From: an uncultured Clostridia bacterium
GTDB lineage: Bacteria; Bacillota; Clostridia; Christensenellales; Borkfalkiaceae
Assembly: GCA_934249215.1 (NCBI GenBank)
Contig: CAKQKN010000106.1
Location: forward strand, 7,101-71,100
Reading direction: 5' to 3'
Length of the DNA stretch: 64,000 nucleotides
Both the position numbers and the translations under genes were made by a program. Below, piece by piece: positions 27,585 to 36,717 of the stretch. Under the pieces are notes generated by a model. The model searched no databases. It saw nothing but the letters and a program-made list of their open reading frames with translations, and was not told the origin of the DNA. How positions within the stretch are numbered: the first letter of the stretch is position 1; the number at the start of each line of letters is the position of its first letter.

Positions 27585-29018
27585 ATGAACGGTTTTTACG
27601 AACGTTTGCAAAGCGTTTCACCGGTTTCGGTGGTTATAATATCGATCGCGATAATACTTCTTTCGGGTTTTCTGATGACTCGGCTGACGAAACTTCTGAA
27701 ACTTCCGAACGTAACCGCCTACATAGTTGCGGGTATTCTCATCGGTCCGTTTTGTATTAACGCCGTTCCGAAAAGCGTCATCGAAGGTTCTGCGTTCATA
27801 TCGGACGTCGCGCTTGCTTTCATCGCGTTCAGCGCGGGCGAGTTTTTCAGATTTTCGTCTTTCAAGGGCAAAGGCAAACAACTCGTAATAATAACATTGC
27901 TCGAAGCGCTCGTCGCTTCGCTCGTCGTGTTCATTCTGTTGTTCGTCATACTCGGGCTCGATCTGAACTTTTCTCTCGTAATGTCGGCTCTTGCTTCCGC
28001 AACCGCTCCCGCGTCCACGCTCATGACCATTCGACAAACGAAAGCACGCGGCGATTTCGTCGATACACTCATATCGGTCGTTGCGCTCGACGACGTTGTG
28101 AGCTTGTTCGCTTTCAGCATAGCGATAGCGGTCGCAACTGCTTCGATTTCGGGCGCGGTCAGCGCAAGCACCGTGCTTCTTCCTCTTTTATATAACGTAC
28201 TTTTGATCGCGCTCGGCGTTGGGCTCGGCTATCTTCTTTCCGTGCTTATGGCGAAGCGTTCGACGGACAATCGGCTCATCGTTTCTGTCGCATTGCTCTT
28301 CACCGTCTGCGGAGTAGGCGCGTCGCTCGGCGTGTCGCCCTTGCTCGCGTGCATGGTAATGGGTATGGTATATATCAACGTGTCCGGCGACGACAAACTG
28401 TTCAAACAACTGAACTATTTTTCCCCGCCGATACTGCTTATGTTCTTCGTGCGTTCGGGAATGAATTTCAGCCTCGACACGCTGTTCGACGTTTCGTCGC
28501 GCGTTGCGGGCGTACCGCTGCTTCTCATCGGTTGTTTATATTTCATAATAAGAATAGCGGGCAAATATCTCGGCGCGTTCATCGGTTGTAAGATCTGCAA
28601 AAAACCGAAGAAAACGACGAATACGCTCGGCTTGGCTCTCATACCGCAGGCGGGCGTGGCGATCGGGCTATCCGAACTCGCCGCAAGGACGATCGGCGGA
28701 ACGCTCGGTCCCGTCATCCAGACGGTTATCATGTCATCGAGCATTCTTTACGAACTTATCGGCCCCGCAATGGCAAAACTCGCTTTGACCTTGTCCGGCT
28801 CGATCGGCGGCGGAGAAACTGTCGAAACCGTTCCCGCCGAACCCGAAAAGAGCGAACGCGAACTTCTGATCGAAAAAATGAACGCCATTCAGCGCGAAAT
28901 CGAACTGCATAACTACGCTCGTTCGGAGGAAGAAAAAGCGTTTGCCGACGCGGCGGAAGAACCCTACGAAGGCGTTATCCCGGGCGAAAAAAACAGAAAA
29001 TTCATAAACAGGCGATGA
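27585..29018 (+). CDS. Cation/proton antiporter (CPA2-type)
   Basis: 477 residues from the ATG at 27585, which follows GGAAGGAGGGG. About twelve membrane segments are visible, with the family motifs LLKLPNVTAYIVAGILIGP at the second helix and a polar pair in ALASATAPASTLMTIRQTKA. The C-terminal 60 residues are a soluble charged helix (SERELLIEKMNAIQREIELH) without a TrkA-N domain. Members exchange Na+ or K+ for H+ across the membrane. The gene stands behind its own strong promoter and is followed by an MgtC-like gene, so ion or pH homeostasis is the likely theme. Confidence 0.85.
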   Translation: MNGFYERLQSVSPVSVVIISIAIILLSGFLMTRLTKLLKLPNVTAYIVAGILIGPFCINAVPKSVIEGSAFISDVALAFIAFSAGEFFRFSSFKGKGKQLVIITLLEALVASLVVFILLFVILGLDLNFSLVMSALASATAPASTLMTIRQTKARGDFVDTLISVVALDDVVSLFAFSIAIAVATASISGAVSASTVLLPLLYNVLLIALGVGLGYLLSVLMAKRSTDNRLIVSVALLFTVCGVGASLGVSPLLACMVMGMVYINVSGDDKLFKQLNYFSPPILLMFFVRSGMNFSLDTLFDVSSRVAGVPLLLIGCLYFIIRIAGKYLGAFIGCKICKKPKKTTNTLGLALIPQAGVAIGLSELAARTIGGTLGPVIQTVIMSSSILYELIGPAMAKLALTLSGSIGGGETVETVPAEPEKSERELLIEKMNAIQREIELHNYARSEEEKAFADAAEEPYEGVIPGEKNRKFINRR

Positions 29019-29040
29019 CCGCAATTTTCTTCGCCATATC

Positions 29041-29079
29041 GAGCAAAAAGTGTGATAATCGACCTATATGGGGGCTTTT
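29041..29079 (-). repeat. Intergenic 38-bp element, copy 5
   Basis: Minus-strand reading: AAAAGCCCCCATATAGG, GTCGATTATC (sharing a G), ACACTTTTTGCTC. Located between the antiporter and MgtC-like genes. Confidence 0.7.
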
Positions 29080-29132
29080 CACCGAATGTTCCGCAAAAAT
29101 ACAAAATATTGCTGTGATAAGGAGATATAAAT

Positions 29133-29852
29133 ATGACTGATGCAATCGCAAAATTACTCGGGGATTGGTGCCTCGGGTTCAACGCCTTCGGCATACTGTT
29201 TAAACTCGCCCTCGCGACTCTTCTGTCCGCGATCGTCGGTTGCGAACGCGCAACCAAACGCCACGCCGCGGGGCTTCGTACGTTCATTCTCGTTTCCGTC
29301 ATCTCGACGCTTGCCGCAATGATCGACGGCTACGTAATCGGCAAACTCGGCGCGTCTTTTTCGCTTGCGATCGGCGCGACGATAATCGGCATCGCGATTG
29401 TCAGTTCGAACACCATATTATATAGCTCCAAAAGCCAGCTGAAAGGTCTTACCACTTCGGTCGCGCTTTGGGCTATGTCCGTCATTTCGGTGCTTATCGG
29501 GCTCGATCTTTACGTTGCCGCGCTCATTTCGTTCGCGGCGTTCATGATCTGTCTGACGCTGTTCATAAAAATGGAATGCGCGTTCAAAAACCGTTCCGAC
29601 CACTTCGAAATTCACCTCGAACTCAAAAACAAAAACTCGCTTCAGGACTTCATCACCACGGTGAGGAAACTCGGACTTAAGATCGACGATATCGAACTCA
29701 ACGCCGCGTACATGAACTCCGGACTGTACGTATATTCGATCGCGCTCTCGATGGTCCGCGGCAAAGCCAAAAAAGACAGGCTCAATCACCGCGACTACGT
29801 GGAGGCTTTTTCGGGTCTCGAATACGTGAACTACGTCGAAGAACTCGACTGA
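29133..29852 (+). CDS. MgtC/SapB family membrane protein
   Basis: 239 residues, GGAG upstream. The N-terminal 150 residues have four or five membrane helices with the family pattern LATLLSAIVGCERATKRHAAGLRTFILVS, including the conserved Gly-x-Glu-Arg block. The C-terminal 80 residues form a soluble ACT-like domain (FEIHLELKNKNSLQDFITTV). MgtC-like proteins affect magnesium limitation growth and ATP synthase activity in pathogens; function in this organism is unknown. It follows the antiporter with a repeat element in between. Confidence 0.8.
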   Translation: MTDAIAKLLGDWCLGFNAFGILFKLALATLLSAIVGCERATKRHAAGLRTFILVSVISTLAAMIDGYVIGKLGASFSLAIGATIIGIAIVSSNTILYSSKSQLKGLTTSVALWAMSVISVLIGLDLYVAALISFAAFMICLTLFIKMECAFKNRSDHFEIHLELKNKNSLQDFITTVRKLGLKIDDIELNAAYMNSGLYVYSIALSMVRGKAKKDRLNHRDYVEAFSGLEYVNYVEELD

Positions 29853-29910
29853 CGCCCCCTTCGTCCGCTTTTTGCCGGTCAAAATAATATAAAGTCGTGC
29901 GTTCAATCGT

Positions 29911-29939
29911 TTGCAAACGCCGCACATAAGTGTTATAAT
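29911..29939 (+). promoter_or_regulatory. Promoter of tpiA
   Basis: TTGCAA (29911-29916), 17 bases, TATAAT (29934-29939). Confidence 0.8.
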
Positions 29940-29971
29940 ATAAGCGAAAAAAACGATCAGGAGTGATTGAA

Positions 29972-30718
29972 ATGAGAAAGCCTATTATTGCAGGCAACTG
30001 GAAAATGAATAAAACTCCCTCGCAGGGAGCGACTCTTGTAAACGAGCTCAAACCGCTCGTCGAAAACGCGTCGTGCGACGTCGTCGTATGCGTTCCGGCA
30101 ACCGATCTTTACGCTGTAGGCGAGGCTGTCAAGGGAAGTAACATTCACCTCGGCGCACAGAACGTTCACTTTGCCGAAAGCGGCGCTTACACCGGCGAGA
30201 TTTCCGCCGACCTGCTCTTGGAGCTCGGCGTCGAGTACGTCGTCATCGGCCACAGCGAACGTCGTCAATATTTCGGCGAAACGGACGAAACCGTAAATAA
30301 AAGAACTCTCACCGCGATTGCGAAAGGACTTATTCCTATCGTATGCATCGGCGAGACTCTCGAAGAAAGAGAAAGCGGAAAGACCGAAGAAGTTCTTCAC
30401 CGTCAGATCGTCGAGGGACTTAAGGGCGTCGAAGATCTTACGAAGCTCGTCGTCGCTTACGAACCCGTCTGGGCTATCGGAACGGGCAAAACCGCAACCG
30501 CAGAGCAGGCTAACGAAACCATCGGCTACATCAGAAAGACTCTTGCCGAAAACTTCTGCGCCGACTGCGCTGCAAAAGTACGCATTCAATACGGCGGCAG
30601 CATGAAGGGTTCCAACGCGAAAGAGCTTATGGCACAGCCCGAAATCGACGGCGGTCTTATCGGCGGCGCGTCGCTCAAAGCTCCCGACTTTGCTCTTGTC
30701 GTAAACTACGATAAATAA
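29972..30718 (+). CDS. tpiA: Triosephosphate isomerase
   Basis: 248 residues. I choose the ATG at 29972 (AGGAG 8 bases upstream, and the canonical opening [14 protein letters not shown]) over an in-frame GTG nine bases earlier. Catalytic residues are visible: Lys in GNWKMNK, His in [13 protein letters not shown] and Glu in [14 protein letters not shown]. It interconverts dihydroxyacetone phosphate and glyceraldehyde-3-phosphate. It starts the unit tpiA-gpmI, followed by secG-rnr-smpB, a Firmicutes arrangement. Confidence 0.97.
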   Translation: MRKPIIAGNWKMNKTPSQGATLVNELKPLVENASCDVVVCVPATDLYAVGEAVKGSNIHLGAQNVHFAESGAYTGEISADLLLELGVEYVVIGHSERRQYFGETDETVNKRTLTAIAKGLIPIVCIGETLEERESGKTEEVLHRQIVEGLKGVEDLTKLVVAYEPVWAIGTGKTATAEQANETIGYIRKTLAENFCADCAAKVRIQYGGSMKGSNAKELMAQPEIDGGLIGGASLKAPDFALVVNYDK

Positions 30719-30733
30719 TTTTAAAAATAAGCG

Positions 30734-30757
30734 CCTCGCGGATTTACGCGGGGCGTG
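30734..30757 (+). other. Hairpin between tpiA and gpmI
   Basis: 9-bp stem CGCCTCGCG / CGCGGGGCG (one G-U pair) with a 6-base loop and no T-run, so read-through into gpmI is expected. Confidence 0.5.
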
Positions 30758-30828
30758 CTTAAGTTAAAACGGAATTGTTTGAGTAAAACGGAATTATTAC
30801 GGCGAACGGATTCCAATGGAGAATGATT

Positions 30829-32376
30829 ATGAAAATGAAAACGAGACCTGTATGTCTTTTTATAATGGACGGATACGGAATCAACCCCGAAACCAAAGGC
30901 AACGCGATCAAAGCGGCAAACGCCGGCGTTATAGAGCGTCTTGAAGCGGAATATCCGCACACCAAACTTTGCGCCAGCGGCGAAAACGTCGGTCTGCCGG
31001 AAGGTCAGATGGGCAACAGCGAGGTGGGGCACCTCAATATCGGCGCGGGCAGAATAATCCGTCAGGAACTTTCCCGCATAACCTACGAAATCGGCAACGG
31101 CGAATTTTTCACCAACCCCGCGCTCGTAAAAGTTATGGACGACGTGAAAAAGAACGGCAAAAAACTTCACTTATACGGTTTACTGTCTACCGGCGGCGTA
31201 CACAGCCATATCACTCATCTATACGCGCTTTTGAAAATGGCGAAAGAACGCGGGCTCACCGAAGTTTACGTTCATTGCTTTATGGACGGTCGTGACGTAT
31301 CTCCGACGAGCGGCGCGGGCTTCGTCGCCGAACTCGCTCAAAAAATGCAGGAAATCGGCGTAGGCGAGATCGCGTCTTTGTCCGGCAGATACTACGCTAT
31401 GGACCGCGACAAAAACTGGGACAGACTTGAAAAAGCCTACGACATGCTCACCACGGGCGAGGGCGTAAAGGCAACCGATCCCGTTCAGGCGGTAAAGGAC
31501 AGTTATGCCGCGGGCGTAACCGACGAGTTCATGCTTCCCACCAAAATATACAAGGACGGCAAACCTCTCGGCCTTATCGAATCGGGCGACGGAATCATAT
31601 TCTTCAACTATCGTCCCGACAGAGCGCGTCAGATCACCCGTGCTTTCACGGAGAAAGATTTCGACAGTTTCGAGCGCAAAACGGGCTTTTTAAATCCCGA
31701 ATACGTCTGCTTTACCGAATACGACGCGTCGCTTAAAAATCTGACGATAGCGTTCGGCAAACAGCACTACGCCAACACGCTCAGCGAATATTTGTCCGAC
31801 AAGGGCTACACGCAGTTAAAGATCGCCGAAACCGAAAAATACGCTCACGTAACGTTCTTCTTCAACGGCGGCGTGGAAGCGCCCAACAAAAACGAGGACA
31901 GAATACTCGTTCCGTCCCCGAAGGTCGCTACCTACGACCTGCAACCCGAAATGAGCGCTTACGGCGTAACCGAAAAAGTTCTCGACGCGATCAACGGCGA
32001 CAAATACGACGTAATCATATTGAACTATGCAAACTGCGATATGGTCGGGCACACCGGCGTGTTCGATGCCGCCGTCAAAGCCGTTCGCACCGTTGAGGAA
32101 TGCATGGATAAAATCGTAACCGCCGTGCTGAAAAAGGGCGGCAGCGCGCTTATCACAGCCGACCACGGAAACGCGGACAAGATGATCGACGAAAACGGCA
32201 AACCGTTCACCGCTCACACCACGAACCTCGTTCCGTTCATTCTCGTCAGCGAGCAGTTCAAGAACGTAAAATTAAGACCTCAGGGCATTCTTGCCGACAT
32301 CGCCCCCACGATGCTCACCGTAATGGGCGAAGAGATTCCCGCCGAAATGACGGGCGAATCGCTTATCGAAAAATAA
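30829..32376 (+). CDS. gpmI: Phosphoglycerate mutase, cofactor-independent
   Basis: 515 residues from the ATG at 30829; in-frame ATGs at 30823 and 30835 exist, but GGAG at 30818-30821 fits 30829 best. The alkaline-phosphatase fold signature FIMDGYGINPETKGNAI with metal-binding Asp, the phosphoserine loop MGNSEVGHLNIGAGR, and the late metal ligands (YANCDMVGHTG and ITADHGNADKM) are all present. The enzyme uses manganese and interconverts 3- and 2-phosphoglycerate in glycolysis. Manganese dependence makes it pH-sensitive in sporulating Firmicutes. It lies between tpiA and secG. Confidence 0.97.
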   Translation: MKMKTRPVCLFIMDGYGINPETKGNAIKAANAGVIERLEAEYPHTKLCASGENVGLPEGQMGNSEVGHLNIGAGRIIRQELSRITYEIGNGEFFTNPALVKVMDDVKKNGKKLHLYGLLSTGGVHSHITHLYALLKMAKERGLTEVYVHCFMDGRDVSPTSGAGFVAELAQKMQEIGVGEIASLSGRYYAMDRDKNWDRLEKAYDMLTTGEGVKATDPVQAVKDSYAAGVTDEFMLPTKIYKDGKPLGLIESGDGIIFFNYRPDRARQITRAFTEKDFDSFERKTGFLNPEYVCFTEYDASLKNLTIAFGKQHYANTLSEYLSDKGYTQLKIAETEKYAHVTFFFNGGVEAPNKNEDRILVPSPKVATYDLQPEMSAYGVTEKVLDAINGDKYDVIILNYANCDMVGHTGVFDAAVKAVRTVEECMDKIVTAVLKKGGSALITADHGNADKMIDENGKPFTAHTTNLVPFILVSEQFKNVKLRPQGILADIAPTMLTVMGEEIPAEMTGESLIEK

Positions 32377-32548
32377 TCGCGCTCGAAAGAGACGAACGTT
32401 TTGCCCCCCAGAACCCGGACGGGAGCGGAAAAATGCGATTATTAGGGCGATTTTCGTGTAAAAAAGCGTGCGCCCGAGGCGCTTGATCGTCGAAAAAATA
32501 TGATTTTGGTTTAAATAGCTAAAAAAATGCCAAAAACCGAAAAAACGC

Positions 32549-32577
32549 TTGAAATTATTCGATAGCCATGCTATAAT
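32549..32577 (+). promoter_or_regulatory. Promoter of secG
   Basis: TTGAAA (32549-32554), 17 bases, TATAAT (32572-32577). Confidence 0.8.
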
Positions 32578-32622
32578 AATTCGGTAAAAAGATGAATGCG
32601 CTTTGCGCTGATGGAGAATGAA

Positions 32623-32925
32623 ATGTCTGCGATATTGAATGTTTTGGCAACTTCCGAAAATTTTGTATTCGATTTATATAAAGGATTAAGTCTTGCTTGC
32701 GTTATCCTGTCCGTAATCTGTGCGGTTTTCGTAATCATCGTCGTTATGATTCAGCCGGGCAACTCGAACGGAATAAGCGCGCTTGACGGATCGTCCGACA
32801 CTTTCTACGGCAAGAACAAATCGAAAACCGTTGAAAGCAAGTTGAAAAAACTCACGGTTATCTGCATAACCCTTATGACGATCTTTATGATCGCGTTCTA
32901 CTTGATTTCGATCCTTTACAAATAA
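32623..32925 (+). CDS. secG: Protein translocase subunit SecG
   Basis: 100 residues from the ATG at 32623 (GGAG 6 bases upstream). Two membrane helices (LACVILSVICAVFVIIVVMIQ and VICITLMTIFMIAFYLISIL) flank the cytoplasmic loop with the conserved Gly/Ser-rich stretch ALDGSSDTFYGKNKSKT. SecG assists SecYE in protein export. Slightly longer than Bacillus SecG because of the N-terminal 20 residues. Its position before rnr and smpB is the standard one. Confidence 0.92.
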   Translation: MSAILNVLATSENFVFDLYKGLSLACVILSVICAVFVIIVVMIQPGNSNGISALDGSSDTFYGKNKSKTVESKLKKLTVICITLMTIFMIAFYLISILYK

Positions 32926-32940
32926 GAATATAATAATCGA

Positions 32941-32974
32941 AAGCGGCTAATGTTTTGACTTAGCCGTTTTTTTT
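32941..32974 (+). terminator. Terminator after secG
   Basis: CGGCTA / TAGCCG stem with an 11-base loop and eight T. Confidence 0.8.
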
Positions 32975-33024
32975 ATCCGATAAGGTTGACTATCGGGCGC
33001 ACGTAATAAATATTATAATTGAGA

Positions 33025-35151
33025 ATGAATTTCAGACAAAGAATAATCGAAGAATTTAATAACGGCGGGTTCGACCGCGTTTCGCCGAAAACTCTTGCTG
33101 CCCGGCTCGGACTGAGGAGCGTTTCCGAGCGTAAAGCACTGAAAGACGTCCTGGTTTCTCTCGAAAAAGAGGGGGTATTGATTTCGACCGACGGACTATA
33201 CTCGCTGTTTAAAGAAGAGAACTATATCCGCGGAAAAATCCGCACGTTCAGGCGCGGATTTGCTTTTCTCACCCCGGACGACGGCTCGCCCGATATGTTC
33301 ATTCCGCCGCACTCGCGCGGCGGTGCTTATCAGGGTGATACCGTGCTTGCCAAAAAGACTTTCGAATCTGACGAAAACAGCGACGAAGCGGAGGTCGTCA
33401 AGGTGTTGTCGCGCGGAACCGAGCGCGTTTCCGGTAGTTACCATAAGCACGGCGGCTTGCCTTTCGTCGTTCCCGACGACGAAAATTTTGCCCCGCGCAT
33501 TCTCGTTCGCGGCGGAAACCTTGCCGAAGCCGACCCGGGCGAGCGCGTCGTGTGCAGACTGACGCGGTTTCCCGTCGACGGCGATCCCTCCGGCGAAATA
33601 ATCGAAGCCTGCGGCAATCCGAACGACGTTTTTTCCCGCGAAACGAGCGTCCTCGTCACGGCAGGCGTAAGAACGGAATTTCCCGACCGCGTGATGAAAG
33701 AAGCCGAATCGATCCCCCTTGCGGTCGACGAAAAAACGGCTCGCGGGCGCAAAGATTTCCGCTCGCTCCGGACCGTAACGATAGACGGCGACACGGCTAA
33801 AGATTTCGACGACGCGATCTCCGTCGAGCGCACGAACGACGGCGGTTTCGTCCTTTACGTCCACATTGCCGACGTGTCCGAATACGTGAAAGCGGGCGGC
33901 GCGATCGACCGCGAAGCATACGAGCGCGGAACGAGTATTTACCTTCCCGACCGCGTGATTCCGATGCTTCCGGAGCGGCTTTGCAACGGCATATGCTCAC
34001 TTGTCCCGGGTGAGGACAGGCTGACTCTTTCCGTCGTGCTCACTTACGACGCGGACGGCGAAATAATCGATAAGTCTTTCTATAAGTCGATTATCAGGTC
34101 TTTCAAACGCTTGACTTACAACAAAGTGCAGGCGGCTTTGGACGGCGACGAAACCGTAAAGAGCGAATATCGCGAAGTAATGCCGATGCTTTATGCGGCA
34201 AAAGAACTAAAGGAAATCCTGCTTAAAAAGCGCAGGGAAGAAGGTTCGGTCGATCTCGACGTCGACGAGTGCGAAGTAAGGCTTTGCCCGGACGGCAAAA
34301 TAATCGTCGATAAGCGCGAAAGCATCGAAAGCGAACGCATAATCGAGCAGTTTATGATCGCCGCCAACGTTGCCGTCGCGGAATTTGCATATTATGCCGA
34401 ACTTCCGCTCGTCTACCGCGTGCACGAGAAACCGTCTGTCGAAAAAACTCGCGCGTTCGTCGACTTTTTGTCGGCGACTGGCATAGACGCGCCTTGCTCT
34501 TCGCTGAAATATCCGAAAGATTATCAGCGCGTGCTCGACGAACTGAAAGGCGAAAAAGTATTCCCCGTCGTGAACGACGTAATGCTCCGCAGTATGCAAA
34601 AAGCGGTCTATTCGTCCGAAAACAAAGGTCATTTCGGCTTGAACGAAAAATGTTATTGTCATTTCACTTCGCCCATTCGCCGTTATCCCGATCTGACCGT
34701 CCACCGCATTCTGAAAGGGGTGCTCGAGGGTATGACCGGCCCGATAACCGAAAAATATTCCTCTTTGACGACTGAAATCGCGGAAAAATGCACCGAAAAC
34801 GAAAGAAAAGCCGATCTCGTTTCCCGCGACGTGGACGACGCCTACGCGTGCAAGTTCATGCGGTCTTTTATCGGCGACTTTTTCGAAGTTATCGTTTCGG
34901 GCGTTACGCCGGGCGGCTTATACGTCCGTCTTGAAAACTCCGTCGAGGGTTTTATTCCCGTCGAACGCATGCCCCGCGGAAGATACGACTTTTTCGAGCG
35001 CGGCTATGCTCTCGTCTGCGGTCGGAAAAAATATACTCTCGGCGACGAACTTCTCGTAAGGCTCGTCGCGACGGATATGTCGAACGGAAAGATATATTTC
35101 GAGTTCGTTGCCCGCGCAGGTGCGGACGAAAAACCGAGCAAGAGAAAATAA
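33025..35151 (+). CDS. rnr: Ribonuclease R
   Basis: 708 residues from the ATG at 33025; no strong ribosome site is visible there, and an in-frame TTG lies six bases earlier. An N-terminal winged helix (residues 1-60) is followed by a cold-shock domain (RGKIRTFRRGFAFLTPDDGSPDMFIPP), a second OB domain, the RNB catalytic core with the four-Asp motif TIDGDTAKDFDDAISVE, and a C-terminal S1 domain (DFFEVIVSGVTPGGLYVRLE). RNase R degrades structured RNA 3' to 5' and works with SmpB/tmRNA on defective mRNAs, which matches its neighbour. Confidence 0.95.
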   Translation: MNFRQRIIEEFNNGGFDRVSPKTLAARLGLRSVSERKALKDVLVSLEKEGVLISTDGLYSLFKEENYIRGKIRTFRRGFAFLTPDDGSPDMFIPPHSRGGAYQGDTVLAKKTFESDENSDEAEVVKVLSRGTERVSGSYHKHGGLPFVVPDDENFAPRILVRGGNLAEADPGERVVCRLTRFPVDGDPSGEIIEACGNPNDVFSRETSVLVTAGVRTEFPDRVMKEAESIPLAVDEKTARGRKDFRSLRTVTIDGDTAKDFDDAISVERTNDGGFVLYVHIADVSEYVKAGGAIDREAYERGTSIYLPDRVIPMLPERLCNGICSLVPGEDRLTLSVVLTYDADGEIIDKSFYKSIIRSFKRLTYNKVQAALDGDETVKSEYREVMPMLYAAKELKEILLKKRREEGSVDLDVDECEVRLCPDGKIIVDKRESIESERIIEQFMIAANVAVAEFAYYAELPLVYRVHEKPSVEKTRAFVDFLSATGIDAPCSSLKYPKDYQRVLDELKGEKVFPVVNDVMLRSMQKAVYSSENKGHFGLNEKCYCHFTSPIRRYPDLTVHRILKGVLEGMTGPITEKYSSLTTEIAEKCTENERKADLVSRDVDDAYACKFMRSFIGDFFEVIVSGVTPGGLYVRLENSVEGFIPVERMPRGRYDFFERGYALVCGRKKYTLGDELLVRLVATDMSNGKIYFEFVARAGADEKPSKRK

Positions 35152-35188
35152 AAACCTGCCTATAAGTCGATTATTCACGATTTTGGAG
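35150..35188 (+). repeat. Intergenic 38-bp element, copy 6
   Basis: AAAAACCTGC, CTATAAGTCGATTATT, CACGATTTTGGAG. It starts at the rnr stop codon and its right end runs into the smpB ribosome site TTGGAG. Confidence 0.75.
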
Positions 35189-35194
35189 AAAAAC

Positions 35195-35644
35195 ATGAAG
35201 ATAATATGCGAAAACAGAGAAGCCCGTCACGAATATTTCATTCTGGAAACCTACGAGGCGGGAATATCGCTCGACGGCGGCGAAGTAAAATCGATAAGGC
35301 TCGGCAACGTGAACCTTAAGGACTCGTTTTGCGCAATCGGCAACGGAAGCGTTTTCATAAAGAACATGCACGTTTCCGTATACGATAAATCGGGCGCGTA
35401 CAACGTGCGCGAAGCCAAGCGCGACCGCAGACTGCTTATGCATAAGTCGGAAATCCGCAAACTGAACTCGAAGATCCGCGAAAAGGGCTTCACGCTCGTC
35501 CCGCTGAAACTTTATTTCAAGGACGCGCTCATAAAAATAGAGCTTGCGCTTTGCAAAGGCAAACACACCTTCGACAAAAAGCAAGCCCTGATGGAGAAAG
35601 ATCTCAAACGCGCGTCGGAACGCGACGTCAAAAACTACGGCTGA
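35195..35644 (+). CDS. smpB: SsrA-binding protein SmpB
   Basis: 149 residues from the ATG at 35195, which has TTGGAGAA upstream; a longer in-frame start would lie inside rnr. Family marks are YEAGISLDGGEVKSIRLGNVN, RDRRLLMHKSEIRKL, GFTLVPLKLYFKDALIKIEL and CKGKHTFDKKQALMEKD. The usual TGT-E of the first motif is changed to DGGE and the DKR triad to DKK, modest variations. SmpB delivers tmRNA to stalled ribosomes. I looked for ssrA beside it and did not find it in the window. Confidence 0.95.
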   Translation: MKIICENREARHEYFILETYEAGISLDGGEVKSIRLGNVNLKDSFCAIGNGSVFIKNMHVSVYDKSGAYNVREAKRDRRLLMHKSEIRKLNSKIREKGFTLVPLKLYFKDALIKIELALCKGKHTFDKKQALMEKDLKRASERDVKNYG

Positions 35645-35665
35645 AACCGCCGAGATTAGCAACTT

Positions 35666-35704
35666 AAAAATCGGCGTATAAGTCGATTATCACGATATTT
35701 GCGT
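35666..35704 (+). repeat. Intergenic 38-bp element, copy 7
   Basis: AAAAATCGGC, GTATAAGTCGATTATC, ACGATATTTGCG. Lies between the convergent smpB and exonuclease genes. Confidence 0.75.
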
Positions 35705-35718
35705 TAAAAAACGATAGG

Positions 35719-36330
35719 TTACCCGGCACACGGGGAGAGATATTTTTCCAAAACGGAACGAACTCTTTCGTTTCTTTTTGCCGCTTCGAAAAGCGAAAGA
35801 TAAGTCTGCGTAACGTCGAAGCGCGCGTCGTGGCTCGCCGCGCCGTCGCCGAAAAGTTCGATGCTTTTCCTCGTCACGTCATAGTCGTAAATATCGTAAA
35901 ACGCGGCGAGTTCGACGAGTTTCGGATATTTATATTTGCCGAATTTCGCGGGCGAGGGAATGGCGACGTCGTTTTTCAGTTCTCTCATCGTGTCGAACTT
36001 TTCTTTGTAATGAAAAATTCTCGATTCATACCCGAATTCCGCCGACATAAACGAAAAATCGAACGGAAAATTGTGCGCTACCGTAAGGTCCGCCGCGCGG
36101 AAATCGTCGTCGATCTCTTCAAGGAACTCGGAAAAAGTCTTTCCGTCCGACAGGACGGCGAGTTTTTCCGGCGTGAACCCGTGAACGGCGATTGCCGACG
36201 GTTCGACGAAGGGCGTGTAAAAAAAGAAATTTTTTCCTTTAACGTCCGTTTTCGTCGCCATTACGTAAGAAAGTTGGATAACCCGTCCGGGGCGCAACCC
36301 CGTCGTTTCGGTGTCGAATATCAATATCAT
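35719..36330 (-). CDS. DnaQ-like 3'-5' exonuclease
   Basis: 203 residues on the minus strand. The DEDDh exonuclease motifs are ILIFDTETTGLRPG (Asp6, Glu8), TVAHNFPFDFSFM and SHDARFDVTQTYLSL (His and Asp). It is a free-standing exonuclease domain without polymerase or BRCT parts, of the type acting as epsilon-like proofreader or RNase T/oligoribonuclease-like enzyme. The DNA or RNA substrate cannot be read. It is the only minus-strand housekeeping gene in this part and is convergent with smpB. Confidence 0.8.
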   Translation of the reverse strand: MILIFDTETTGLRPGRVIQLSYVMATKTDVKGKNFFFYTPFVEPSAIAVHGFTPEKLAVLSDGKTFSEFLEEIDDDFRAADLTVAHNFPFDFSFMSAEFGYESRIFHYKEKFDTMRELKNDVAIPSPAKFGKYKYPKLVELAAFYDIYDYDVTRKSIELFGDGAASHDARFDVTQTYLSLFEAAKRNERVRSVLEKYLSPCAG

Positions 36331-36462
36331 CGTTCGTTCTCTTTATCGCAAAAATATGTCGCGGCGCGTTCGGATTTTTCGTTCGGACACATATTTTTTC
36401 GTCCGCAACGATAATTTTTCTGCCCGCTTTTGCGAGTATCTTTTTTTTTGAGCATTTTTTAC

Positions 36463-36491
36463 TTTGATTTTATCGCCGAATAGGGTATAAT
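36463..36491 (+). promoter_or_regulatory. Promoter of the zinc-ribbon membrane protein
   Basis: TTTGAT (36463-36468), 17 bases, TATAAT (36486-36491). The -35 is weak, the -10 perfect. Confidence 0.6.
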
Positions 36492-36493
36492 AA

Positions 36494-36717
36494 ATCATCG
36501 TAAGGGTAAGTAACGTCGCCCGCGCCATGGATTAGCACTCATCTGATTGACGCGCCATGGGTTAGACGCAGAGCGGACGATAATATTATAGCCCCGATCG
36601 TCAAATAAAGCAACGGAAAACCGCCGCGGTAAAAAAACAAACTTTTTTCCCGCTTGAGAAAAGCGGTTTTATCGGTTGTCCGAAAGAACGGACGAAATCT
36701 CTCAGAGGAGACGCCAT
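36494..36717 (+). promoter_or_regulatory. Long structured leader, class unknown
   Basis: About 220 untranslated bases in the 387-base gap 36331-36717. ATCATCGT near 36495 can pair with ACGATAAT near 36580 (one mismatch), enclosing a branched region with GGG / CCC and two copies of GCGCCATGG followed by (A/G)TTAG. Further on, an AACCGCCGCGG stretch and CCGCTTGAGAAAAGCGG can form hairpins before the AGAGGAG ribosome site. I compared it mentally with common riboswitches (TPP, SAM, FMN, THF, T-box) and saw no match. Confidence 0.35.

Noticed and set aside
34081..34100. Match to the 38-bp element core (TATAAGTCGATTATC) inside rnr
   Set aside because: It encodes YKSIIRS, which fits the conserved region before the RLTY motif of RNase R, and the flanks do not match the element. 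Chance similarity is more likely.
36529..36550. TTAGCACTC near 36532, the left half of a CIRCE (HrcA) operator
   Set aside because: The right half GAGTGCTAA is missing at the required 9-base distance.
35645..36717. Possible tmRNA (ssrA) beside smpB
   Set aside because: No tmRNA ends or tag-like reading frame with a CCA end were found; the gene must be elsewhere.
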